Positions 55,307 to 63,299 of a DNA stretch of 64,000 nucleotides are shown piece by piece. The stretch lies in the NCBI GenBank assembly GCA_002429385.1, contig DIZL01000048.1, positions 571 through 64,570 of the forward strand, given 5' to 3'. This stretch comes from Prolixibacteraceae bacterium UBA6029 (GTDB lineage Bacteria > Bacteroidota > Bacteroidia > Bacteroidales > Prolixibacteraceae). A program made the translations under genes and the position numbers. Position 1 is the first letter of the stretch; each line of letters begins with the position of its first letter. Under the pieces are notes generated by a model. The model saw only the letters and a program-made list of their open reading frames with translations, made no database searches and was not told the DNA's origin.

Positions 55307-56065
55307 ATGAGAAAGAAAATTGTTGCCGGTAACTGGAAATGCAATACAACCGTACAGGAAGGTGTTGAACTCGCAAAATCAGTAAATGAATTAGTAGCTA
55401 AATCAGGTGTTAAAAATGTAGTCGTCGTTCTTGGAACTCCATTTACCCATCTTACCAGTATTGTTGCTGTTGTTGATATCAAACTCGTTGGTGTTGCCGC
55501 ACAAAATTGTGCAGCTGAGGCCAAAGGCGCTTTCACCGGAGAAGTTTCGGCTTCAATGGTTAAATCAACCGGAGCGGAATATGTGATTCTAGGTCATTCT
55601 GAACGTCGCGAATATTATGGCGAAACAAGCGAAACACTCAATAAAAAAGTTGCACTGGCACTGTCAAATAACCTAACTCCAATTTATTGCTGTGGCGAAG
55701 CTTTAGCTATCCGTGAGGCTAACGAACAAAATGCCTACGTTAAAACACAACTTGAAGAAACAGTTTTCAACCTCAGCCCTGAAGATTTCTCGAAATTGGC
55801 CATTGCTTACGAACCAATCTGGGCAATCGGAACTGGTGTAACAGCTTCAACCGCTCAGGCACAGGAAATGTTGGCTTATATCCGTGGTTTAATTTCCAAC
55901 AAATTTGGTAAAGCTATAGCTGAAGAAACCTCGATTCTTTACGGTGGCAGCTGTAACGCTAAAAATGCCCCTGAATTATTTGCTCAGGCAGATATCGATG
56001 GTGGATTAATTGGTGGCGCTTCACTGAAAGCTGAAGATTTCCTGGGAATAATCACTGCATACTAA
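55307..56065 (+). CDS. tpiA: Triose-phosphate isomerase
   Basis: 252 residues from the ATG at 55307; the in-frame TTG at 55301 would add two. TIM barrel enzyme interconverting DHAP and glyceraldehyde 3-phosphate. Seen motifs: GNWKCN with the catalytic Lys, LGHSERREYYGE with the catalytic His, AYEPIWAIGTG with the catalytic Glu, and the phosphate-binding YGGSCNAKN and GGLIGGASL. Length and motifs are standard. It has its own promoter and terminator. Confidence 0.97.
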   Translation: MRKKIVAGNWKCNTTVQEGVELAKSVNELVAKSGVKNVVVVLGTPFTHLTSIVAVVDIKLVGVAAQNCAAEAKGAFTGEVSASMVKSTGAEYVILGHSERREYYGETSETLNKKVALALSNNLTPIYCCGEALAIREANEQNAYVKTQLEETVFNLSPEDFSKLAIAYEPIWAIGTGVTASTAQAQEMLAYIRGLISNKFGKAIAEETSILYGGSCNAKNAPELFAQADIDGGLIGGASLKAEDFLGIITAY

Positions 56066-56073
56066 TCAAGAAA

Positions 56074-56231
56074 AAAGGAATAAGGGAAAAGGAATAACTA
56101 ATACATGGTGACTTATTCCTAAACAAAATACGAAGGCTATTCGGCAACGGATGGCCTTTTTTAGTTACATTTGAACTTTACTTTATTGCCAATTACCAAT
56201 AACTTTTTCCTTATTCCTTTTTCCTTATTTC
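56074..56231. repeat. Paired heptamer arrays flanking the tpiA terminator
   Basis: The left array, 56074-56101 (aaaggaa, taaggga, aaaggaa, taactaa), and the right array, 56204-56231 (tttttcc, ttattcc, tttttcc, ttatttc), are both period 7 and roughly complementary to each other. They form the arms of a large inverted repeat around the terminator. Confidence 0.75.
56133..56162 (+). terminator. Terminator after tpiA
   Basis: The 8-bp stem aaggctat/atggcctt (one G-U pair) is followed by six Ts. It lies about 70 bp after tpiA. Confidence 0.75.
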
Positions 56232-56241
56232 ACTTTTCTAT

Positions 56242-57075
56242 ATGAATTACACAAAAATCAGCTTTAAACTAAATCCTGACAATCAGGAAAATCGCGAAAT
56301 ATTGATCGCAGTGCTTTCTGACCTTGCATTCGAGAGTTTTGATGAATCAGAGGACTTCGTTATGGGTTACGTTCCAGGAGAATCAGTAAATCTTCAGGAG
56401 ATTAAGGATATAACTACTGCCCTGCCCTTTTCAGTCGATACAGATAATGAAGTGATTCCCGATCAGAACTGGAATGAAGTGTGGGAAAAGAACTACTTTA
56501 AACCTTTACTCATTGGCAATCGCTGTCTGGTTCGGGCACCTTTTCATACTGAATATGAGCCTGCTGAATTTGAGTTGGTTATCGAACCAAAAATGGCCTT
56601 CGGAACCGGTAACCATGAAACCACCACTCTTGTTGCTGAACAAATACTGAAGATGGAACTCGAAGGCAAAACGGTTCTCGACATGGGTTGTGGAACAGGG
56701 ATTCTGGGGATGCTGGCTTCTCTCAAAGGAGCAAAAAGCGTTACAGCTATCGATATCGATACCTGGTCATTTGAAAGCACCGTTGAAAACTCACGTTTGA
56801 ACAATATTTTCAATATTGAAGCCAAACTGGGAGATGCCGGTTTGCTTGGGGCTGAAACTTATGAAATTATATTTGCCAACATACAGAAAAACGTAATTAT
56901 TAAAGATTTGCCTGCCTATGAAAAAGTATTGCAATCAGGAGGCAATATCTATCTGAGTGGATTCTACGCTCAGGATATGCCTGATATAAAAAGGAAGGCT
57001 GAATCGCTGGGTCTCATCGAAACCGGATATCAGGAAAAGAATAACTGGGTAGTCTATTCTTTTAAAAAACCCTAA
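56242..57075 (+). CDS. prmA: Ribosomal protein L11 methyltransferase
   Basis: 277 residues, AdoMet-dependent methyltransferase for ribosomal protein L11. The N-terminal substrate domain (about 1-110) shows FESFDESEDFVMGYVPGES. The catalytic domain has AFGTGNHETTTLV, VLDMGCGTGILGMLASLKGA, AIDIDTWSFESTVEN and the FANIQKNVI motif IV. The short N-terminal domain is typical of Bacteroidota. It is separated from tpiA by the heptamer/terminator stretch. Confidence 0.92.
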   Translation: MNYTKISFKLNPDNQENREILIAVLSDLAFESFDESEDFVMGYVPGESVNLQEIKDITTALPFSVDTDNEVIPDQNWNEVWEKNYFKPLLIGNRCLVRAPFHTEYEPAEFELVIEPKMAFGTGNHETTTLVAEQILKMELEGKTVLDMGCGTGILGMLASLKGAKSVTAIDIDTWSFESTVENSRLNNIFNIEAKLGDAGLLGAETYEIIFANIQKNVIIKDLPAYEKVLQSGGNIYLSGFYAQDMPDIKRKAESLGLIETGYQEKNNWVVYSFKKP

Positions 57076-57218
57076 ATACAGAACATGAGATCACTGGTCC
57101 TATCAGCCATTTAAACCGTATCGACCTGACAGAACTCCGCTACCTGCTTTTTAATGAAGCCAGAAGGCTGGAAATAGGCAATAACGGGACGCAATCTATC
57201 TTCCGGCTTCAGAATTGA

Positions 57219-58385
57219 TTAGTGTTTCTTCAATAAATCAAGCATCTTTCGATCTAACTTATGTCCGTGCCAATCTTCGTATTGGACATCTTTCCTTCCT
57301 GAATCCAATACACCGAAGTCACCTCTGAAATTCCATAAAGCATAACCAATCTGGTTTTCAGTCAAAATATCCAGTACATCGCCAAACCAGGCCAGGAACA
57401 CTTCATGCGGGGTTTCCTTCCAACACCCACATTCACCGCAATGAACACCAATACCTTGTTTTACCAGTTCAATCCATGGTTGATATAATTCTTCCAGGTT
57501 CTTCTTGCTAAACGATTTACCATCAATTACTCCCGGCCAAACGGGTTTAGGTGCATCATCAGGATTTTTAAATACCCACGGTGCACGGTAATGAGAAATA
57601 TAATGAGGGAAATAACCACGACAGCTTTGCGCGATATTCTGGTCGGTAATTTCCTTAATTACATTGGAACCACCACTATTTCCGTCAGCTATGACCAAAT
57701 GGTCAGGATTCGATTTGCGTATGGCACTAGCCGCAGCTATAGCGACTTTCCGATATACAGCGCCCGGAACGGCAGAAGTTTTAGAGAACTGATCGTTCAT
57801 AACTTCTTTCATAAGCGGTTCGTTCACCAGGTCAAAGCTTATCTTTTTCGATGAAACAGTAGCAAACCGTTTTCCCCACATTTCCCAGTGGTAACAAAAA
57901 GCATCCAGGGCTTCCTGATCTTTCCAAAGATTGTAAGGCTCATGAAACCCTGCGTTGATGCAATAGCCCGGTGCCCTGTGTAAATTAATACTGACATGCA
58001 AACCAGCCTCCTGTGCTGAAAAGACCAATTCCTGAATCTGATCGACCACTTTTTCATTGATGTTCAGTATATCAGCCGGAGTGACATTCTTCTCAGGATC
58101 GAAATTGATATATCTGGGATAAGCCATTGGAAGCCTTACGAAATCGAAGCCCCAGTCTACCATCCATTTAAAATCGTCTTTTGTCGACTTTGACCGGTCA
58201 TTTCCTTTGGGTGGAAAAGCCCCGAAATAATCGAGCAGGTTAAAACCACGCCAGCGTGGAAGGGCATTTTTCACAGTAGGTTGAAATGTATTACCAAAAG
58301 CAAGGTTACCTGTCAACGCTGTAGCTGCAGTAATAAGCCCTGTTGTTTTGATAAATGATCGGCGGTTAATGTGTTGGTTTTCCAT
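57219..58385 (-). CDS. Tat-exported glycoside hydrolase family 5 protein
   Basis: 388 residues. The N-terminus NRRSFIKTTGLITAATALTG is a twin-arginine (Tat) signal. The mature part is a GH5-like (beta/alpha)8 barrel: WRGFNLLDYFGAF, WMVDWGFDFVRLPMAYPRYI, LHVSINLHRAPGYCI, then FDLVNEPL with the acid/base Glu189 (NEP motif) and CGECGCW with the likely nucleophile Glu318. Substrate unknown; endoglucanase or mannanase-type activity is possible. It is expressed alone, convergent with prmA. Confidence 0.88.
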   Translation of the reverse strand: MENQHINRRSFIKTTGLITAATALTGNLAFGNTFQPTVKNALPRWRGFNLLDYFGAFPPKGNDRSKSTKDDFKWMVDWGFDFVRLPMAYPRYINFDPEKNVTPADILNINEKVVDQIQELVFSAQEAGLHVSINLHRAPGYCINAGFHEPYNLWKDQEALDAFCYHWEMWGKRFATVSSKKISFDLVNEPLMKEVMNDQFSKTSAVPGAVYRKVAIAAASAIRKSNPDHLVIADGNSGGSNVIKEITDQNIAQSCRGYFPHYISHYRAPWVFKNPDDAPKPVWPGVIDGKSFSKKNLEELYQPWIELVKQGIGVHCGECGCWKETPHEVFLAWFGDVLDILTENQIGYALWNFRGDFGVLDSGRKDVQYEDWHGHKLDRKMLDLLKKH

Positions 58386-58547
58386 AGGTTTTTTAGGTTA
58401 ATTTGATCCATTTTCATAAGGGAACAATAGTACTTGATGCGAAGATAATACAAACCCGCATATCCTGATGATTTGTTATTCGATTAATTTCTGAATTTCA
58501 TTCCTCAATCAGTTATAAAGTTTTCTCTTTAATCTGCTTTCAAAAAG

Positions 58548-58555
58548 TATATTTG
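58548..58555 (+). promoter_or_regulatory. -7 box of the YhcH-like gene
   Basis: TATATTTG fits TAnnTTTG; the ATG at 58613 is 57 bp downstream. Confidence 0.45.
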
Positions 58556-58612
58556 TAGGAAATTATCAAATCAGTTGATTCTTACCATTATATAACAGCT
58601 TAAATTTACCAT

Positions 58613-59062
58613 ATGATTCTTGATAAACTTGAAAATACGGATTTCTATTCCGGGATCAGCAACAACCTTACCAGGGGATTTGAATACCTGAAATCCACAG
58701 ACCTGGCAACACTGGAGCCTGGCCGGCATGAGATAGACGGGGATGAAGTCTTTGCTCTTGTAAGCGAATACAACACAAAAGATCACCTCGAATGCTGGCC
58801 TGAAGCTCACCAAACCTATACCGACATTCAATACATCATCTCGGGAAGGGAAGCCATTGGTTTTGTGACCCTAAAAAACCAGCTTATTGTCTCCGAATTT
58901 GATCCTGCAAAAGACATTACGTTTTATTCAGCAGATACTTCTCCCCTGATTCTTGAAGCGGGCATGTTTGCGGTCTTTTTCCCACAGGATGTTCATTGTC
59001 CGTGCATGCAGATTGACGGAGCTGTAAAAGTGAAGAAGGTTGTCGTGAAAGTAAAACTATAG
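58613..59062 (+). CDS. YhcH/YjgK/YiaL family protein
   Basis: 149 residues, a cupin-like beta-barrel family linked to sialic acid and other sugar metabolism and, through TabA, to biofilm. Visible are MILDKLENTDFYSGI, the family core ECWPEAHQTYTDIQYIISGREAIGF with the His/Glu metal-site residues, and FFPQDVHCPCMQIDGAVKVKKVVVKV at the end. The role in this organism is not clear, since no sialic acid genes are adjacent. It may act as a mutarotase-like enzyme. Confidence 0.9.
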   Translation: MILDKLENTDFYSGISNNLTRGFEYLKSTDLATLEPGRHEIDGDEVFALVSEYNTKDHLECWPEAHQTYTDIQYIISGREAIGFVTLKNQLIVSEFDPAKDITFYSADTSPLILEAGMFAVFFPQDVHCPCMQIDGAVKVKKVVVKVKL

Positions 59063-59076
59063 TCATTTGTCATTGG

Positions 59077-59104
59077 GAAAAAGGAAAAGGGAAAAGGGAT
59101 AATG
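59077..59104. repeat. Heptamer array after the YhcH gene
   Basis: Units gaaaaag, gaaaagg, gaaaagg, gataatg in period 7, 14 bp after the stop codon. Confidence 0.7.
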
Positions 59105-59294
59105 GACGAGACAGATCACTTTTGGATTTACGAAGCAACCTTCATTTTACAGCGCCGGTTTTTTTATTGCATTCTTTCGCTGTTCTCGCGATGAACGGTT
59201 AATGAACGGACTGTTTTTTATTTATACTCTGATATGAATCTGTCCTATCGGAAAAGTCAGGGGAAAGGGTATAAATACCTTGGAAACAACCACA

Positions 59295-59482
59295 TCAATG
59301 GCTATCGGACCGGAAAGTGACTTTTGCAAAACTCCGTTTAATTCCTGATTTGAACTTGTATTTCGGATATCCGAAAACAACCATAATACCTGAAGGCGAT
59401 TTAGCTGGAAGGTCCCATTTCTGTTTTAGCTTTTTAGCGCCATATTGAATGGTGGAATGATTGCCATATGATGGTTTTTTTT
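59295..59482 (-). pseudogene. Remnant of a nitroreductase-like C-terminus
   Basis: On the minus strand one frame reads KPSYGNHSTIQYGAKKLKQK, then WDLPAKSPSGIMVVFGYPKYK and further RSFAKVTF before a stop at 59295-59297. The string GYPKYKF after a proline/glycine-rich turn resembles the end of flavin nitroreductases that carry an N-terminal Fe-S part (L[PA]xG...GYPKYKYxRxPxR). No start codon or N-terminal domain remains. The evidence is a short motif only, so this could be chance. Confidence 0.3.
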
Positions 59483-59534
59483 GTATAAATTTAAACAGTT
59501 TTTTTACGATAACCTAAACCACAAAATTGCATTT

Positions 59535-60503
59535 ATGAATCATTCATTATTTATCCTGAAAGTCATTCTCCCATTCCTGTTTTTTAGTCTGGAAATATCG
59601 GCTCAGGTCCGTTATAAAGATGAAATTACCGATTCTGTCAGGGTCGAAACTTCTACCTATGCATTTAAGGACGGCCATTCCCTCGACATGGATGTCTATT
59701 TCCCTGCATTTGATAATGATACCAAAAGAGCCTTGATTTTCTATGTGCATGGTGGTGGCTTTGCAGGAGGCCAGCGTAACGAGCCCGGCATTCAGGTGTT
59801 TTGTAAAAAACTGGCCCGGCATGGTTATGTCGTGTCTTCCATCTCCTACCGCCTGACCCGTCAGGGAACCAAGACCGAATTTGGGTGTGACTGCCCCGCT
59901 GTGGATAAACTGAATACATTCAACAAAGCCGTTGAAGATCTTCAGGATGCCACTTTTTTCATGATAAAGAACCGGGATAAAATGGGGATAGACCCTCAGA
60001 AAATCATACTCTCGGGAAGCAGTGCAGGTGCAGAAACCGTTTTGAATGCCGCTTACCAGCCCCCTTATTGCTATGGGCTTGATAGTGGTCCTGTATCCTA
60101 TGCCGGGGTTATTTCGATGGCTGGTGCAGTGACCGATACCTCACGAATCTTCAAAGAATCGGCAATACCCTCCTTGCTTTTTCATGGAACCTGCGACAAC
60201 CTGGTTCCATACGCATCTGCTCCTCACCGCTATTGTAAGGAATCTGAACCTGGTTATCTAATCATACATGGTTCATATACCATTGCACAGAAACTAAAGA
60301 AACTTGGAACCCCGTATTGGCTGTACACCTATTGTAATGCGGCACACGAGATAGCAGGCAAACCCATGACTGCCAACCTGAACGAGATCATTGATTTCTG
60401 CTATTCCTATGTGATAAATAAAGGAACTGAACAAAAGACGACAGTCATGAAATCTGAAAACAAATCGTGTCAATACCAATCGTTTAACTTTTGTGAAGAA
60501 TGA
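59535..60503 (+). CDS. Secreted alpha/beta hydrolase (esterase-like)
   Basis: 322 residues from the ATG at 59535; the TTG at 59481 adds 18 residues before an obvious signal peptide (MNHSLFILKVILPFLFFSLEISAQ). The oxyanion motif HGGGF (about 72-76) and nucleophile elbow GSSAG with Ser163 are visible. A His in AAHEIAG and Asp in the HGTCDNLVPY segment complete the likely triad. Resembles carboxylesterases that deacylate plant polysaccharide or xenobiotic esters. The gene overlaps the following GH2 start by the string ATGA, so the two were an operon. Confidence 0.85.
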   Translation: MNHSLFILKVILPFLFFSLEISAQVRYKDEITDSVRVETSTYAFKDGHSLDMDVYFPAFDNDTKRALIFYVHGGGFAGGQRNEPGIQVFCKKLARHGYVVSSISYRLTRQGTKTEFGCDCPAVDKLNTFNKAVEDLQDATFFMIKNRDKMGIDPQKIILSGSSAGAETVLNAAYQPPYCYGLDSGPVSYAGVISMAGAVTDTSRIFKESAIPSLLFHGTCDNLVPYASAPHRYCKESEPGYLIIHGSYTIAQKLKKLGTPYWLYTYCNAAHEIAGKPMTANLNEIIDFCYSYVINKGTEQKTTVMKSENKSCQYQSFNFCEE

Positions 60504-61163
60504 AACAACTCTTTTCCCCTGTGTTCTTAATCTTGCTGAACATTACATTCTGTCAGGCCCAGCAAACAGAAATCCAGTACCTGTCAGGAACAGGAAGCGA
60601 TCATATGGTAAACTGGGATTTTAAAGGTAAAATGGACCATTCAATCATCGGGATGGCTTAAACTGGAGGTATTGTACAAGGCTCCCAAGGAGAATAAATT
60701 CATGGACATCAGTTTCGATTATCCTGAAGATCAGGTTTTGGGAGTGTGCTGGATGGGCTATGGCCCTTACCGCGTATGGAAAAACCGCATGAAGGGAAAC
60801 ATGCTCAACGTTTGGAGCAAAGCTTACAACAACACCATTACCGGCGAAAAGGATTGGATTTATCCCGAATTCAAAGGGTATCACCGTAATTTTTACTGGG
60901 CAACTATTCAGTCAAAGGAACAGGATTTTACTGTTGTTTGTCCCGATGAAGATGTTTTCCTGCGCCTGTTCACTCCTCAGAAACCTGCAGGAGCTTATAA
61001 TGACAACACATCTCCTGAATTTCCGTCCGGGAACATCTCTTTCCTATACGGCATCAATCCTATAGGTACAAAATTCACCAAGCCTGGAACGATGGGGCCA
61101 ATGAGCCAGCCTAACCTGTTTCTGTATGAAAAAAACCTGACGCTTTATTTCAATTTTCAATAG
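60500..61163 (+). pseudogene. GH2 beta-galactosidase remnant with internal deletion
   Basis: The N-terminal piece (60500-60661, 53 codons) has a signal peptide and QYLSGTGSDHMVNWDFKGK, as at the start of secreted GH2 beta-galactosidases. The frame then stops at TAA (60659-60661). A second frame, one step over, carries WTIQSSGWLKLEVLYKAPKE and then DISFDYPEDQVLGVCWMGYGPYRVWKNRMKGN to 61163, as at the C-terminus of the same family. Usual length is about 900-1000 residues; some 700 residues with the catalytic core are missing. The junction lies near 60620-60635. The start overlaps the esterase stop (ATGA), showing that the two formed an operon. Confidence 0.78.
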
Positions 61164-61270
61164 TCATGGTTGTATTGGTTGTAATGGTTTATAGGGTTGT
61201 CAGTTGTCATTCAATAGTCATTTAATGGGATGATACAACAATGACAACAACGACAACAATGACAACCCAT
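61164..61270. repeat. Imperfect inverted repeat with a period-9 array
   Basis: 61238-61268 contains aatgacaac, aacgacaac, aatgacaac in period 9. The 5' part (gggttgtcagttgtcatt near 61193-61210) is its rough complement, so a hairpin can form after the GH2 remnant. Confidence 0.5.
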
Positions 61271-61386
61271 GCCCCCCAATGTCCATGCATGCTTTAAAAT
61301 AAATACGCACAAATACTTACAACAGAATACGATTTTACGCTGAACAAGATGAGCGTTTGAAAAACTACTTTCGTGTTGTTATTACC

Positions 61387-62106
61387 ATGAACCCCAAAAT
61401 GGAAATCTATCAGGAACTTGCCAAAGATATCCGGTTAGCAGAAGGCCTGAAATCATGCATGAATTGCGGAGTTTGCACGGCCATCTGTCCTGCTGCAGAA
61501 TTTTACGACTACGACCCAAGGATAATTGCCGGCATTATACAATCCAAGGATGAAAAACGAATAGAAGAACTCCTGAAAAGTGATGTGATCTGGTATTGCG
61601 GCGAATGTATGTCGTGCAAGACCCGCTGCCCGCGTGGTAATTGCGTTGGACTTATTATCATGGCTTTAAGATCACTTTCACAGGAACTGGGCTACTTTGC
61701 CGAATCAGAAAAAGGAAGGCAGCAATTGGCCATTAAACGGGTTGTGGGCGAGAATATCGTCTTTAGGGGATACTGTGTACTTCCTGAGAACCTGGTGCCG
61801 GAAATGCACCCTGAACAAGGTCCTGTGGGCGAATGGATATTCGGGAACAAAGAAGAAGTTTATGAGCGTGTCGGAGCCAATTACAATGGCGAGGGTGAAG
61901 GGGCGCTGCGCAAAATCCCACAGGAATCGCTGGATGAAATATACAGGATTTTTGAACTGACCGGCGGATTAGACCGATTTGACAAGATTGAATATTTTTC
62001 GAAAGAGAAAGCCAAAAGCATGGGATTTACTGACATCAAAGAAGAATATCCTGACTATGTTTCTCACATATTCACCACGAACAACGGCAAACATAACAGG
62101 CAATAA
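61387..62106 (+). CDS. hdrC: HdrC-like iron-sulfur subunit
   Basis: 239 residues from the ATG at 61387; a TTG at 61357 adds ten. Two [4Fe-4S] motifs are seen: CMNCGVCTAICP and CGECMSCKTRCP. The layout (N-terminal pair of clusters, helical C-terminus with a Glu/Lys tail) fits HdrC-type subunits of heterodisulfide reductase-like complexes. HdrC carries electrons between HdrA and HdrB. The stop TAA overlaps the ATG of hdrB, so the genes are translationally coupled. The true partner in Bacteroidota (flavoprotein, hydrogenase or other) is unknown. Confidence 0.85.
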   Translation: MNPKMEIYQELAKDIRLAEGLKSCMNCGVCTAICPAAEFYDYDPRIIAGIIQSKDEKRIEELLKSDVIWYCGECMSCKTRCPRGNCVGLIIMALRSLSQELGYFAESEKGRQQLAIKRVVGENIVFRGYCVLPENLVPEMHPEQGPVGEWIFGNKEEVYERVGANYNGEGEGALRKIPQESLDEIYRIFELTGGLDRFDKIEYFSKEKAKSMGFTDIKEEYPDYVSHIFTTNNGKHNRQ

Positions 62107-63170
62107 TGAAAAAAGAAGGCAAAATACAAGTCTGGCAGGATTATCAAAAGGAAATAGCCGACGATCATTATTTCTATGTTCGCAGTTGTATCCGTCAGAA
62201 CTTTTTCCCGGGATCAGAACAAACTTTTCTGAAAATATTACGAAAAGAATTGGGCAAGGATATATATGAAAATCCGCATCACACCAGTTGTTCCGGGATC
62301 GGCTACCATTCGGATATTGTTCCCTTCGACACTATCCAAACCATTGTCGCACGTCAGTTTGCCTTAATGACAGAAGCCGGCTATCAAAACATTGCCGTTT
62401 CGTGCATCACCTCGTTTGGGATCTATAACGAAATCATCGAAACCTGGAAAGAGTATCCGGCAGAATTGGAAAAGGTTCGGAATTTTCTGAAAAAAGCTAC
62501 GGGGCGCGAATTTGAAGTACCTCAGAATGTGGCCCATGCCAGCGACATCGTGTACAAATTCAGGGAGGATATTGCGACTCATGGGAAATTTAGGCTTATC
62601 AATCACAAAACAGGTAAACCCTTAAAAGTTGTCGAACACATAGGTTGTCATTATTCGAAAATGTTCCCTTGTAAAGGTGTCGGAGGGGCTGAATTTCCTT
62701 ACGTACTGGCCGGAATGATCGAAGCATGGGGAGGTGAAGTGATCGATTATCCTGAACGGCGCCATTGCTGCGGATTCGGGTTCAGACAATACCTCATCAT
62801 GTCGAATCGTGGTTATTCAGTATCCAATTCAAGGAAGAAATTTGAGTCCATGGAGCCTTACAAACCCGATTTTATTGTCAGTAACTGTCCCGGATGCCCT
62901 ATGTTTCTGGATCGCTGGCAATATGTGATTGAAGAGATGGAAGGCAAAACATTCGGACCAGACGGACAGGGAATACCGGTACTGACTTACGAAGAAATGG
63001 CAGGATTGGTTCTTGGTTATAATCCATGGGATATGGGCATGCAGATGCACCAGACCAATGTTGAGCCACTGTTAGACAAAATGGGGATTCAGTACGATCC
63101 TGAGTTAAAATATGCGAACAAAGAGGGAAAACAAATCGGACATCCGACCATGGTGCGATGCGGATGCTAA
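62106..63170 (+). CDS. hdrB: HdrB-like catalytic subunit (CCG domains)
   Basis: 354 residues. Two cysteine-rich CCG-type domains are recognisable: HIGCHYSKMFPCKGVGG, HCCGFGFRQY and SNCPGCPMFLDRW, plus an earlier CSGIGYHSD. In HdrB these hold the non-cubane [4Fe-4S] centres where disulfide chemistry happens. This version has an extended N-terminal part (IQVWQDYQKEIADDHYFYVR). It overlaps hdrC by one base (TAATG) and precedes hdrA. The substrate in a non-methanogen is not known; electron transfer or thiol/disulfide reduction is inferred. Confidence 0.88.
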   Translation: MKKEGKIQVWQDYQKEIADDHYFYVRSCIRQNFFPGSEQTFLKILRKELGKDIYENPHHTSCSGIGYHSDIVPFDTIQTIVARQFALMTEAGYQNIAVSCITSFGIYNEIIETWKEYPAELEKVRNFLKKATGREFEVPQNVAHASDIVYKFREDIATHGKFRLINHKTGKPLKVVEHIGCHYSKMFPCKGVGGAEFPYVLAGMIEAWGGEVIDYPERRHCCGFGFRQYLIMSNRGYSVSNSRKKFESMEPYKPDFIVSNCPGCPMFLDRWQYVIEEMEGKTFGPDGQGIPVLTYEEMAGLVLGYNPWDMGMQMHQTNVEPLLDKMGIQYDPELKYANKEGKQIGHPTMVRCGC

Positions 63171-63256
63171 TTTTTACAGACTCAGCAGGAGAATAATGTT
63201 GTGAGTTACGAGATATCAGTTACGATTAATATCAAACGCAACCCGAAGCCCGCAAA

Positions 63257-63288
63257 CCTGGAACTTTGAACTTTGAACTTTGAACTTA
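63257..63288. repeat. Heptamer array before hdrA
   Basis: One cctggaa and three ctttgaa units in period 7 (63257-63284). The array lies 12 bp before the TTG start of hdrA. Confidence 0.8.
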
Positions 63289-63299
63289 AAAAAAACTGC

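Larger units (their letters stand above)
59063..59534. other. Intergenic region with a heptamer array and a gene remnant
   Basis: Starts with a period-7 array (59077-59104) and ends with the nitroreductase-like remnant on the minus strand. Between them (59105-59290) no gene, hairpin or promoter is evident. Confidence 0.5.

Noticed and set aside
57080..57217. Coding-looking frame ...PISHLNRIDLTELRYLLFNEARRLEIGNN...
   Set aside because: It has no start codon, is about 40 codons long, and matches no family that I recognise; such a length can occur by chance.
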